A stretch of DNA of 64,000 nucleotides from Hysterangium stoloniferum (Eukaryota > Basidiomycota > Agaricomycetes > Hysterangiales > Hysterangiaceae). A model generated the notes under the pieces. That model was not told the origin of the DNA and made no database searches. It saw only the letters and a program-made list of their open reading frames with translations. The stretch is from assembly GCA_015178975.1 (NCBI GenBank), contig WHVD01000004.1:186001-250000 (forward strand), in the 5' to 3' direction. This document shows, in pieces, positions 1-9,544 of this stretch (position 1 is its first letter; each line of letters opens with the position of its first letter). A program made the position numbers and the translations under genes.

Positions 1-618
1 TCTCACTGCCTAGGAGGGGATGACCCTGTAGTTCCCAGGAAATTGTCTGATAGCCCTTTAGCCGACCAATGGATTTTAGAATTGGAAAACCATTGACAAG
101 TGGCACGGGACTCAATTGCGTGAGCACAAGAGATGCAAGCTCGCAGCTACAATAAGAAAAGGAGACCGGTGGAAGATATCTCTGAAGGAGATTATGTCCT
201 AATAGATCCCCATTCCCTCGAGCTTGTCGAAGCCAAAGGACCTGGGAGGAAACTTATACAAAGATGAATAGGACCATTCGAGGTCTTAGAGAAGATCAAT
301 CCTCAAGTCTTTCAACTCCACATTCCCTCGGAATATCAACTACACCCAGTGATCAACCAAGACCATCTTAAAAAATACCATCTCTCCTCCAAGGAATTTG
401 GATTGAGGGAGCTACTCGAGAATCCTTGGGAACTAGACTGTAATGACGAGGAGTACGAGGTAGAAGCTATAGTAGGACACAAAAAGCATTGAAATTGACT
501 CCTCTTCCAAGTTTGATGGAAGGGGTATGGACCGGAAGAGGACACCTGGTTAAATGGCAATGACCTTCGTAACGTGCCCGCTCTTCTCAGAGCTTACAAA
601 ACTATTTACCGAATCTAA
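1..618 (+). pseudogene. Ty3/gypsy pol 3' end: integrase C-terminus plus chromodomain (dead)
   Basis: Frame 1 reads as the end of a chromovirus-type integrase: an 'AQEMQARSYNKKRRPVE' segment, then 'GDYVLI', then 'IGPFEVLEKINPQVFQLHIP' and 'LHPVINQDHLKKY', the usual GPF..V and HPV..dhLkkY landmarks. It is followed at 451-600 by a chromodomain (EYEVEAIVGHK, FQVWWKGYGPEEDTW, LRNVPALLRAY). The same frame contains stops near 106, 130, at 265-267 (in QR*IGPF) and inside the chromodomain near 492, and ends at 618. In intact elements this region targets integration to marked chromatin. Here it is a relic, truncated by the window edge, so whether the rest of pol exists to the left is unknown. Confidence 0.88.
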
Positions 619-811
619 CGATCATTTCACCTTTCCATGACGACAACACCTTTTATTTATTTTAACTCTACTCCTTACCATTCACCCCCCTCAGCCTTTC
701 ACCTCAATAACCAAGCGGAGCTTGAATTTAATATAAAAAACGTAAAACCGCTAAAGAAAATTTCATCCCCCTATCTCTTCCCTCCACATCAAACTCTCAA
801 ACTAGTACACT

Positions 812-1858
812 ATGTCGCAGGACCAACAACCCAAACCCAAATTCCCCAACTTCAAAAGGATACCGCGACCCCAACCTATTAATACTTCTACCACATCGTC
901 TCGTACTGCAAATGTCGAGCATGGTATGGATAATTCTGGAATGCCATCATCGATGCACCCCACCTCGCAGGACAACACGGCTGGCACCTCCATCAACTCG
1001 GGAATCAGCACTGCTTTTACTCCATATACTCCTTCTCCCAGACCCCGACTCCCCAATTTCAAAAGAATACCTCGACCTCAAACGACGGTTTCTCTTCCCC
1101 CACCACCTCGAACAGAAATTGTCAAGCGCCTGGGGGAAGCCTCTTTGTCCACATACCCTACGTGGATGGACCCCATTCCAGAAGTCGCGCCCCAGCCTTC
1201 TGGTACTTGGGGGGCTCCCTCAGGAACATGGAGCGAAACTCCCCCACCCCCTCATAGTATCTTCCCTTCCACCGAGGAGGAGATCAGGAAGAAACAGCAG
1301 TCCAAGGCTTTCTCTGCGCAGGTTCAGGAGGAATTGAAAACGCTCAAGAGGAAGAGGAGAGAGGAGTACTTAGAAGGACAGCAAAAGAGGGGTGCTAGGG
1401 ATAACGTCCCATCAAAGCAAACACGGCAGGAATGGAGGAGAATGGAAGGAAACAGTAACCCTTCAATCATCACTCCCCCCCTGGGCCATCAATGGACGGA
1501 TTTCACTGAGACAGATTGCAGTGATGGGGGTACGCCATGTTTTCAGAGCATAGGACAGAAAAGCAGGAAAGGAAAGGATGGGGTCACCTTCTACGATTGG
1601 GATAAAGTACGGAGGATCAAGCTACAAAGCATTACATTGCGACGTGGGGACGGAGTCACACTACCTCCCAGACCTCCTTCCCAGTGTGGGCCTCAGGAAC
1701 GAACCTACCGGATGGGACCCATCAACTTCTCATCCGATTCAGAGGATGACCGATCACACTACCCCACCTACAACAGCAGGTACCTCGGCGCTGATTGCCA
1801 CGAAGGGTTTTCACTTCCAGACAACATTCACTTCTTCACGAGTGACCCTATTCAATGA
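812..1858 (+). CDS. Intact 348-codon ORF of unknown function downstream of gypsy pol
   Basis: An ATG-initiated frame of 348 codons starts 194 nt after the chromodomain stop. I do not recognise a family. The protein is rich in Pro, Ser, Thr and Arg and looks disordered. The phrase PNFKRIPRPQ occurs twice (about residues 12-21 and 81-90). A highly charged, possibly helical stretch (EEEIRKKQQ to QEELKTLKRKRREEYLEG) spans about residues 154-190. No signal peptide or membrane segment is visible. AT-rich sequence with TAATATAAAAAACG lies about 80 nt upstream. Its position between pol and a polypurine-like tract suggests an extra 3' ORF of the retroelement, but a host gene or chance survival is possible. 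It has stayed open while pol has not. Confidence 0.5.
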   Translation: MSQDQQPKPKFPNFKRIPRPQPINTSTTSSRTANVEHGMDNSGMPSSMHPTSQDNTAGTSINSGISTAFTPYTPSPRPRLPNFKRIPRPQTTVSLPPPPRTEIVKRLGEASLSTYPTWMDPIPEVAPQPSGTWGAPSGTWSETPPPPHSIFPSTEEEIRKKQQSKAFSAQVQEELKTLKRKRREEYLEGQQKRGARDNVPSKQTRQEWRRMEGNSNPSIITPPLGHQWTDFTETDCSDGGTPCFQSIGQKSRKGKDGVTFYDWDKVRRIKLQSITLRRGDGVTLPPRPPSQCGPQERTYRMGPINFSSDSEDDRSHYPTYNSRYLGADCHEGFSLPDNIHFFTSDPIQ

Positions 1859-1883
1859 TGAAAACTGCCAACTTCTGTCAGAG

Positions 1884-1894
1884 TTTGGAGGGGG
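1884..1894 (+). promoter_or_regulatory. Possible polypurine tract of the gypsy element
   Basis: TTTGGAGGGGG, followed by TATCATCC, resembles the plus-strand priming tract that precedes the 3' LTR in fungal gypsy elements. It follows the 348-codon ORF closely. An LTR start such as TGTGATGCC at about 1913 would fit, but no second LTR copy is present to prove it. Confidence 0.35.
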
Positions 1895-2360
1895 TATCAT
1901 CCCACCGATTCTGTGATGCCGCCCAGCTCCACTCATCTCCCTCCACCCCCGTCGGTTTCTTCCGCGCCCACACTGCAATGCTTTACACCCTTTTCAGAGC
2001 TGCTGAGAGGTTGTGAACCATCCACCAATCCACCTTCTCTTCCCCCCATACCGTTGCCCCTCCTCCCAGTGGAATCTTCCCTCATAGCACTGCCTTCACC
2101 TGCTGTCATGTATTTTTAAAGGTTTTTCTATTTTTTGCAATTTCCCCAAAACAAATTCTTAACAAAAGCTATTAAAATGTACTTATATCGCGATTATAAA
2201 ATTCTACAATATTCTCTTGATTTATATTGAATTTATGCAATTTAGTTTGTATTTTTATCTTATAAATTGAGGGAGCTACGAAATTTCTACTTTTTATTCT
2301 TTTTTAACTATATATCTTCAAACCGGCCACCTGGCGCTTATTACATAACGCGCGGGAATA

Positions 2361-2500
2361 GTCGTCACAACAAGTGACCGGTCGTCACAACAAGTGACCG
2401 GTCGTCACAACAAGTGACCGGTCGTCACAACAAGTGACCGGTCGTCACAACAAGTGACCGGTCGTCACAACAAGTGACCGGCCGTCACAACAAGTGACAG
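2361..2500 (+). repeat. 20-bp tandem array, seven units, each a small hairpin
   Basis: Six perfect 20-bp units followed by one variant. Each unit contains GTCAC-AACAA-GTGAC, a 5-bp stem with a 5-nt loop, and adjacent units create GACCGGTC palindromes. The perfect identity of six units implies recent expansion or homogenisation. Confidence 0.9.
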
Positions 2501-2600
2501 TCACGAGGGCGCGCGACAGTCACAAAGGCGCGCGACAGTCACAAGGGCGCGCGACAGTCACAAAAGGCGCGCGACAGTCACAAGGCGCGACAGGTGTCAC
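2499..2600 (+). repeat. GC-rich tandem array of about 20-21 bp units
   Basis: Four to five imperfect copies of a unit built on GCGCGCGACAGTCACAA with variable A/G spacers. It continues the GTCAC/GTGAC theme of the preceding array. Confidence 0.8.
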
Positions 2601-2611
2601 ACGCGCACTAG

Positions 2612-2705
2612 CGCGGGAATATTATGTCATACATTATGACATTTGGGAATATTAAGTCATATGTTATGTCATCTGGGAATATTATGTCATACATTATGTC
2701 ATCAT
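2612..2705 (+). repeat. Three ~31-bp repeats with ATGTCAT/ATGACAT half-sites
   Basis: Three copies of a unit starting GGGAATATTA, each with ATGTCATA or a similar half-palindrome (TTATGTCATACATTATGACA in the first). They lie about 110 bp upstream of the TATA box and could be LTR upstream elements. Confidence 0.75.
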
Positions 2706-2814
2706 ATATGCTACAATAGAGAATGGCGGAAATGTCTAAAACATTCCAAGTAAAATAGCTAAAATAGGATAGAAATAAAGTTCAATATGTCTCTAAATGT
2801 CTCACATCTCAGTG

Positions 2815-2823
2815 TATATAAGG
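2815..2823 (+). promoter_or_regulatory. TATA box of putative LTR promoter
   Basis: TATATAAGG followed by AGCTCTGCTCC is a classic retroelement core promoter. It precedes the hairpin array, which would then be transcribed as the 5' leader. Confidence 0.5.
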
Positions 2824-2916
2824 AGCTCTGCTCCAGCCATGAAATATAACCAATTTTAACCTATTTTATCAACCTATTTACACCACATCTGTGTGTCACT
2901 GCAGCTAGCAGTATAT

Positions 2917-3229
2917 TGCCACCTCTTAGTTGAGCATCTGGCACCTAGGATTCCCTGTCACCTCTTGTTGAGTAATTTGACAGTAATTCTACCAATCAGG
3001 ATTCCCTGCCACCTCTTGTTGAGTAATTTGGCATTAATCCTTTGTACCACAGTCACCTCTTGTTGAGTAATTTGACTGCTTGTTACATATCTTGTTATTT
3101 GTAGTTTAAGACTTCAGTCACCTCTTGTTGAGTAATTTGACTGATTATTACATTGCAAATAATCCTTGTTACATTTCTTGTTATTTGTAATCTAAAACTT
3201 CAGTCACCTCTTGTTGAGTAATTTGACTG
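2917..3229 (+). repeat. Array of six hairpin repeats with covarying stems
   Basis: Units at 2917-2943, 2955-2983, 3007-3033, 3050-3078, 3115-3143 and 3201-3229. Five share the core CCTCTTGTTGAGTAATT; the first has a diverged core. Each core is enclosed by inverted arms, and the arms differ between units while remaining complementary: TGCCA/TGGCA (units 1 and 3), CTGTCA/TGACAG (unit 2), CAGTCA/TGACTG (units 4-6). In units 5 and 6 the pairing extends imperfectly outward for about 20 nt (TTATTTG...CAAATAA). Confidence 0.85.
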
Positions 3230-3786
3230 ATTATTATATTACAAATAATCCCTGTTCCCTTGCTCATTTATTGTGAATCAGTAAAGCATATTCACATAAA
3301 TAAATACTGAGAATATCCTTGCAAGATCCTAAGACTACATTAAGATCCTGATAAGTTAGTATCACAGTAGACCCTGTAGGTTAGTGTAAATAAAGCATAT
3401 ATCAGCCAAATAGTGTTTTATTCTATATCTAATCTTTTGACCCGTTTATAAATATTTTTACTGTTTGACAAATAGTATAAAATATATATAAACTAGCTAG
3501 CATTGAAGTTAAATCTAGCTTTGGAATCAGTAAATTGTTATTCTTATTTTAGTAGTTGTTATCACAGAAAAAGAACAAGCTTGCACAAGCAGCTCTCAAA
3601 ACCTTCTTTGCGAAGTAGGGTGTATATATTCAAGTAAACTCTTGACTTCAGGGGTTCTAAGTCTATTTAGGCTGCCACTGATTAATATCAAATACTTAAA
3701 TTATTTTACCTTGTAGTGAATTGAGTATTTGCACACTTTGATAGAGCATTGGACTCCTTTTTCCAGAAAATAATATTAAAATAAGG

Positions 3787-5022
3787 CTAATACATTACAC
3801 CTGCACCCAAGCCCTCTCTGGCACCACAGCCAACCCCACCTCTCCGCACATCCGTGGAACCCCTTGTTGTCACCCGCTCTACCCCGGCACCAATCTTCCC
3901 CGTGGTGTCGGATGCTTCCCTGGTTCCCCTGCCAGCATGGAGCCCACCTCCCGTCTCTCCCTGCTCACCTTGCATTTCTCTGGGGAGCCCCATTCATCAA
4001 CCCAATACTACATTGATGGATGTCAATCACCCTGTCCAGGACATCCTCGCGGTGCCTTCCTCAGCCATGGAGGAAGTCCTCAAAGTGCCTCCCCCAGCCA
4101 TGAGGAACACCCCCCCCCGCCATGGAGGTCTTCAAGGAACCTCCCCCCGCCATGGAAGTCTTCGAGCAGCCTCCCCCCTTAAGCAAGAAAGTGAAAGGGA
4201 AATGGAAGGCTGACGTTCAGGTGGATGAGGCCCTTGACCCTTTCCCGGCTGACTCCATTTGCCACCCCCCGTCACTGCCACCCTCTCCCCCTCACTCTCA
4301 GGACACAGCCGACTTGGCCTGTTTCTCGCAGACCGGTTGGATACGCATGTCCATCAACTACCCCTCCGACATTTTCACGGTGGGATGCACGTTAATGTGC
4401 CTGGGGCCAACCTTGCAGCACCCCCTCCTTAAAGGACATATTCAAGGGTATAGCAGATCTCTCACATTGTCGGATCACATGGGTACCTTTTACTTGCGCG
4501 TCAATGATCCTAAGGCACAGCTGCATTTAGCGGAGGATATCAAGCGGGTTGAGCTCTCCATGTTTCGGTCCCTGCTTGTTGACTCCTCCTGTATCCCTCC
4601 TGAGCACGCGCCGATCCACTCAGCTGTCGACCTACATAGTTGACCTGTTGGAGCATCTGTTGTCAGATTCCGACACTCCGAGAGGACTTCCCTCTGGTGG
4701 AGATGCGAGCCACGCACCTCTTTTCACTCCTGCCCCACCGTCGCTATACCCCCAGCCTCCTCTCATCGCTTGCCTCACTGACGCCTCCGCTGACCACGTT
4801 CGCGCCGTCATTCGAACACGCCAGAAGGCCTATGGCCGTTGGGTCTCTTCAATTCAGAAGCTGGATGGGTTGACATCCACCAGCAACATTTCGAAATGGG
4901 AAGGCATTGCCCTCTCCTTTCATGCCAAGCGTCTCGCCTGGGGAAATGCTATCCTACACCTCGGAGGTTCCTCACAGGATGCATGGGGAGGAGTTCCAAG
5001 CGTCCTTCACCACCTTCTTTGA
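3787..5022 (+). pseudogene. Broken proline-rich ORF, probably retroelement-derived
   Basis: Three overlapping frames (about 3790-4120, 4122-4643, 4549-5022) read as one protein interrupted by shifts. A repeated PPPAMEVF-type motif runs through a poly-C tract near 4110, where slippage explains the first shift. The second shift lies near 4620, after which the text continues as YIVDLLEHLLSDSD, then DHVRAVIRTRQKAYGRWVSS and a final WGNAILHLGG segment. I do not recognise a domain. The C-terminal third has the look of a structured helical domain. It lies between an LTR-like block and another LTR-like block, so a retroelement gag/ORF1-like origin is plausible but unproven. Confidence 0.4.
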
Positions 5023-5047
5023 CATAGCTCTTTGATCTGGGGGGCAC

Positions 5048-5690
5048 TGTGAGAGGTATAGCGAAATATGCTCAGGAAATATAGTCTGGATAAGCCCATA
5101 CTATATTCCCATTATTATTTCTTCTTTCTCTCTATTCTATTATACACTTATATTAGTTCGACGACCTATGTATGCGGTACATTGACTCTTGTGGGCACAT
5201 ACACGCCAGACTCATGTATTCTAGCACCTGTAATTAGAACTCAGACACTTTTACCCTGCAACCACGACTTACCCAGACACCCAGTTAGTGTCCTGTAAGT
5301 TGTGATTGGGGTATCGTCTCAACCGTTATATACAAGCTTCAACCATCCACTCAATCAGAGTTTCAAACTGCATTAGTCGAAACTCCATCTATATATCAAT
5401 CCGTGCAGACTACATCCACACTACTCAACCATTCGACTCTCTCATTACTCTTTTTCACACTCGAGCACTCACTTGGAATCGTACTTAATGGTCGATTCCC
5501 TTCATTCGTTTTAGCTCTCTACCTTACTTTAGATAGCTACTTCACCCAATCGTATTGAACTAAGTAGTCAATACCTGTCTGGCCTGTATTAGACTTAGAC
5601 AGTCAGTACATCTATGTATCGTACCTAGATGGTCGATATTCTTTGTATATAGAATGGTTAGAACTTCCACCACTCTTCACACCTTGTCCA
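5048..5690 (+). repeat. Non-coding block homologous to 41.88-42.33 kb
   Basis: No gene seen. Parts match a block at 41.88-42.33 kb: ATTAGTTCGA, CTTGTGGGYRCA, CAATTAGAACTCAGACAC and a junction TATATAGAATGGTYAGAACT followed by CCACTCTTCACA. The two copies diverge strongly between these anchors. It may be an LTR or 5' leader of a retroelement family. The right part overlaps the 3' end of the minus-strand gag relic. Confidence 0.5.
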
Positions 5691-6574
5691 TGGAGGTCTC
5701 GCAGGCAACTTCCATGTGACATTCCCAATAGCATGCGTCTGCATTTTGCCTTGAGGCACATACAGGACAGTGTTTTTGGCTTGCCATCTTCTCCTTTTGA
5801 GACTTCGTCCTTAAGGCAGGATGGCAGACCAGCATAGAATTGGTGGCGGAGAGTGGGATCACCCCATTGACAATGTGCAGCAAGATTGTTGAATTGGACA
5901 ATATAGTCCGTGATGTGCTGGCTATCCTTCATATGAAGATTGGTGAGGCTATTCTCGGCTTCTCCAGTTGGGTCATATGGGCCAAAGTTTGTTTCTAGTT
6001 CTTCAACAAACACATTCCAGTCTTCAAGCCAGAGTGGCTCTTCCTCGGAAAGTCCACTAAAAGCCAGTTCAAACCATTTTAACATGGATCCCAAGAGGTA
6101 TGAGAGTGCATAATTGACTTTTCAGGAGTCTGTGGAGAATGCAGCGGATCAATTGCAGAAATTAAAATGACATTGCATAAGGAAGATGGAAAGTTTGTTG
6201 GGGTTGGAACCCATGAAGGGTTCCAGAGCATTGACTTTTGACCATGGAGGTTCCGGATCCTTTTTGTTGCCTTCTCTGAGCATGTGATTCATCAATCTTT
6301 CTAAAGTGATTGCTAACAACTCGGAAGTGGGATCTGACAATGGCGGTCAATCATTAGATGGGGGATTTTCAACACCTTTGCCCTTGTTGGGGGCCATGGA
6401 CTCATCCTCATGCTGGGATTCATCTGGGTTTTCTGGGACTTCTTCAATACAGGGTATATCCATGGCATCCGGCTGGCTCATGAGTGTCTGGCTGGTATAC
6501 AAAGTAAGTGGGGAATGAAGAGTCGAAGGTCCAGGTAATGATTCCTGTACAGGTGCTTTTCTTTTTGGTGGCAT
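5612..6574 (-). pseudogene. Ty3/gypsy gag, inactivated
   Basis: The minus strand reads from an ATG at 6574 (MPPKRKAPVQESLPGP) through an acidic N-terminal part to a typical retrotransposon gag domain: LKWFELAFSGLSEEEP, WNVFVEELETNFGPYDP, AENSLTNLHMKDSQHITDY, FNNLAAHCQWGDPTLRHQFYAGLP. One frame carries three in-frame TGA codons (6347, about 6149 and about 6105) at places where a CGA-type Arg or another codon is expected. Frameshifts follow near 5770 and 5690, after KPKTLS. The zinc knuckle and pol are absent. Gag forms the virus-like particle in living elements; this copy is dead. It lies directly downstream (in its own direction) of the LTR at 6608-7459, which fits a 5' LTR-gag arrangement. 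Confidence 0.85.
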
Positions 6575-6607
6575 ATTGACAATCTGCGAGTCTCAGTCAG
6601 AAAATAC

Positions 6608-7459
6608 TGTTAAGAAGTGGACGTGGAGCTTATTGAAAGATTTCTGGAGAAACCTGCGGGAAAGCCGGTAGGACTTGGCTTCAGTTTATAGGCTGTGCCC
6701 TCACGAGATTGTGGCATCCAATTTCAGACAGGCAGACGGGAATCCCGAGGAGTCTGGGAGTAGTGGGTGGGTCAAGAGGTCAGAGGGTCATTTGCAGGAA
6801 TCCTGCAGAGGTCGAGGGGTCAGGCAGTGATGGGTCGGAGGTTGGGCGATAGATAGGTTGGAGCCTGTGGGCTCCAATGAGGTAATTAGCAGTGTGTTTC
6901 AAAGAGAGGAATAGAGCAGAAAATGTACTGAGATTACTGGGGGAAATCTAAGCTGATTTTCTGACTGGATTGTATGTACAACATCTGCCAGACTATATAG
7001 ACTATGGAATGTATGTTATACCAAATCCAGTAATAATGAAATCCAAACTAGTAATCATGAAACAAGATAAGTAGACACCAAATTAGATGTTGGGAGTGGA
7101 ATGGAATGGGGGGGGAGTCCAAATGTGACAGGTCATTAGACCATAATGGGAATGGGGTGGGAGTGGAGTCTGAAACGTGACAGGTCATTTGACCATAATG
7201 GGAACGGGGCTCAGTTAGAGAGCTGATGGGTTTTCCAAGCAGGGTCCAGTTGACTGATGCATGGGACAGGGTCGGAGATAGACAGGTTGGTCCCGGCAGG
7301 TATTCTGGTGACTGATTCATGAGACAACGAAGGTCAGACATGGGCAGGTTCATCATCCAGGTCCCAGCAGATATTCTGGTTAACTGATAACTAGTGCGTA
7401 AAGGGTGTGGGTGCCTATAGGGTAGTGCCCAGAGTCTGGCAGGTTTTCCGGTCGTAACA
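6608..7459 (-). repeat. Gypsy-type LTR, copy 1 (5' LTR of the dead gag element)
   Basis: 852 bp, in minus orientation beginning TGTTACGACCGGAAAACC and ending in TTAACA. It is homologous to 35859-36496, 43216-44100 and 51029-51839, so the family has four copies here. The gag ATG lies about 34 nt beyond its inner end, with room for a primer-binding site. The bases flanking the two ends do not form a direct repeat, as expected when internal sequence follows on one side. Its outer edge abuts a tyrosine-recombinase fragment, so the element may have inserted in that gene. Confidence 0.85.
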
Positions 7460-7706
7460 ATAGTCAAGAAAGCAGCACTCGAACGAATAAACCTCATTAT
7501 TAACATATGGGGATGGGGAACAGCCTTTGGGCATTCATTTCATATCAGTGGTGCATCATTCCTTTTAGCTCAAGGAGTCAATCCTGAAATTGTGAGATTA
7601 GCAGGCAGATGGAAGTCACTAGCATATGAAGCATATATCAAGGCCTTCGAACAGATAGCATCAAGGCATTTGGAAAACCTTTCAACCAGGAATGTACCTG
7701 CCTAGG
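7460..7706 (+). pseudogene. C-terminal fragment of a tyrosine recombinase (Crypton-like)
   Basis: Translating from 7460 gives an uninterrupted frame ending at a TAG: FGHSFHISGASFLLAQ, then GVNPEIVRLAGRWKSLAYEA, then YIKAFEQIASRH. This is the catalytic end of tyrosine recombinases: an H-x-x-[R] motif (here HSFH/IS, the Arg replaced by His) followed by a GRW...Y nucleophile segment. Such genes are common in basidiomycetes, in Crypton- or DIRS-like elements. The rest of the protein is missing because the sequence is cut by the LTR ending at 7459. Replacement of the Arg suggests it was already inactive, or that mutation followed. Confidence 0.6.
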
Positions 7707-7761
7707 GTTGGGTAGGTGGCATAGCCTCACTGCATTGGTAGGCAGTTGTTGTGGGTGAGCA

Positions 7762-7857
7762 GTGAGTCTTCCCACACATATGTGGAGAGCTAAAGCTCCC
7801 CTCCAACCCAACCATGCAGCTCTCTCCTCTTAGCATTACACATAGATGAAGCTGGAT
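7762..7857 (+). repeat. Direct repeat copy 1 (~96 bp)
   Basis: Begins GTGAGTCTTCCCACACATAT and ends in GATGAAGCTGGA. It is nearly identical to 8160-8254, about 400 bp downstream. It could be a terminal or split repeat of a mobile element containing the recombinase fragment just upstream. Confidence 0.85.
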
Positions 7858-8159
7858 AGTATTGAGTGCCACATGATCCCTGTATGCTGGGAGTAGTTTG
7901 GCACTCAACATCCAGCTGAGCATATGAAGGAATCACATGCCTTTTGTTTCCTACAACATCTCTGTCATTACAGTATTTGAGAAATCACATTCATTCACAC
8001 ATTTCTTTCCTTAATTCTTTCTGTTTTAATTCACCTACCTACCCTTCCCTTGTGTTGAGGACTTTGACATTATTCAATTAATCAAGTTATTATTTTTTGA
8101 TGATTAGTCTAAGTATTAAATGAGAGTGAGAGTTGTACTGTGAGAGAGAACCCGCCCTG

Positions 8160-8254
8160 GTGAGTCTTCCCACACATATGTGGAGAGCTAAAGCTCCCCC
8201 CCTACCCAACTATACAGCTCTCTCCTCTTAGCATTAGACATAGATGAAGCTGGA
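8160..8254 (+). repeat. Direct repeat copy 2 (~95 bp)
   Basis: Second copy of the repeat at 7762-7857, differing mainly in the C-rich run. The sequence after it carries further short ACAGGTCA(Y)GTGAA-type repeats to about 8355. No gene is seen in 7710-8860; a short CATA microsatellite lies at about 8757-8775. Confidence 0.85.
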
Positions 8255-8869
8255 CAAGCCTGATTTTGTTGAAGACTTGGACAGGTCACATGAAACTGAT
8301 TGGACCTGAACAGGTCATGTGAAGCTGACCAGGCCTGATTTCATTGAAGGTCATGTCAACTAAATAAAAATAAAAAAGGGTGGAGCATTTCAACCTGACA
8401 GGACCACACAACTACCTCCCCTCTCATATAATTGTTCTAGCTCTAATTAAATCTTTGATTACTAGCTCTCATTGTAGCAGATGAATTAGGTGCCCAAGAG
8501 GTACACAGAGCAAATGATATTTAATTAATTTACTCAAAGCATAAATCGAACACATGAACCAACAAATAATTATTACTTACATAATTACAACAATACAATA
8601 TTACAACTGGACTATAAGACCTCTACTACTGAGTCTGTCATGTAAGCTATATAACTACCAACAATTTCTCCACTTAATAAGACAACATCTGCACCAGTGG
8701 CTTCATTCTATGGTCACTTTTGACTGATCTACCTGAGCTCTATATAAATATGATACATACATACATACATACATTCCATTTTTATAGTAGCATCAGGCCT
8801 ATGTGACTACTCCAGTACCTAATATTTAATTACATAGCTATCTAGGGGAGAGTGGGTGATGGTGGGGTT

Positions 8870-9544
8870 CCAAAAGGTAGGTAGAGGGTGATCAGGTGTA
8901 CATAGGATCTTTGAAGCATTGACCATATCATTAAATATAAACTCCTTTAATTTTGTATAGTCCAGTGGGATTCTGTATCCCTTTATCTTTCCTGTGACTT
9001 GTCAGAGGGTGATCCAACTAAAAATCCACAAAACTCCTGGATGTGGTTGCAGGATTTAATATCACATACTGTAGAACATGTGTGTGATCAATCAATTTAA
9101 AATCCCATTCACATCCCTGAATTTAATGGAATTACAAAATGATATAGAATCTGTTAGATGGTCCACAATTGAGTTAAACTCTCCTTTGTTCCAACATGTG
9201 GTGAACAAAGGGAGTTTATATTGGAACAAAGGAGAGTGTAACTCAATTGTGGACCATCTAAGAGATTCTATATCATTTTGTAATTCCATCAAATTCAGGG
9301 ATGTGAATGGGATTTTAAATTGATTGATCACACACATGTTCTACAGTATGTGATATTAAATCCTGCAACCACATCCAGGAGTTTTGTGGATTTTTAATTG
9401 GATCATCCTCTGACAAGTCACAGGAAAGATAAAGGGATACAGAATCCCACTTGATTATACAAATTGAAGGAATTTAGATTTAATGATATGGTCAATGCTT
9501 AAAAGATCCTATGTACACCTGATCACCCTCCACCTACCTTTTGG
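8870..9544. repeat. 675-bp foldback (inverted repeat) derived from repeat family F
   Basis: Arms 8870-9194 and 9221-9544 are near-perfect reverse complements around a 26-bp spacer, so both strands encode almost the same 81-residue open frame; I treat those frames as by-products. Single, non-inverted copies of the arm occur at about 26.98-27.31 kb and 39.69-40.05 kb. The right arm continues outward with F sequence to about 9650 and the left does not, so the foldback looks like an F unit that was duplicated in inverted orientation. Confidence 0.93.

Larger units (their letters stand above)
1913..3786 (+). repeat. LTR-like untranslated block with repeat arrays
   Basis: About 1.9 kb with no convincing gene. 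It contains, in order, an AT-rich part, three short tandem arrays (2361-2705), a good TATA box at 2815, and an array of six hairpin repeats (2917-3229). The order of upstream repeats, TATA and structured leader matches the U3-R-U5 logic of an LTR, and it lies just after a polypurine-like tract. The second LTR and the target duplication are not in the window, so the boundaries are provisional. Confidence 0.4.

Noticed and set aside
2361-2500. CRISPR-like array
   Set aside because: Units are contiguous 20-bp repeats without unique spacers, in a fungal LTR context.
9078-9337. 81-codon ORFs on both strands with nearly identical proteins
   Set aside because: They arise automatically from the foldback; single copies of the repeat do not preserve the frame.
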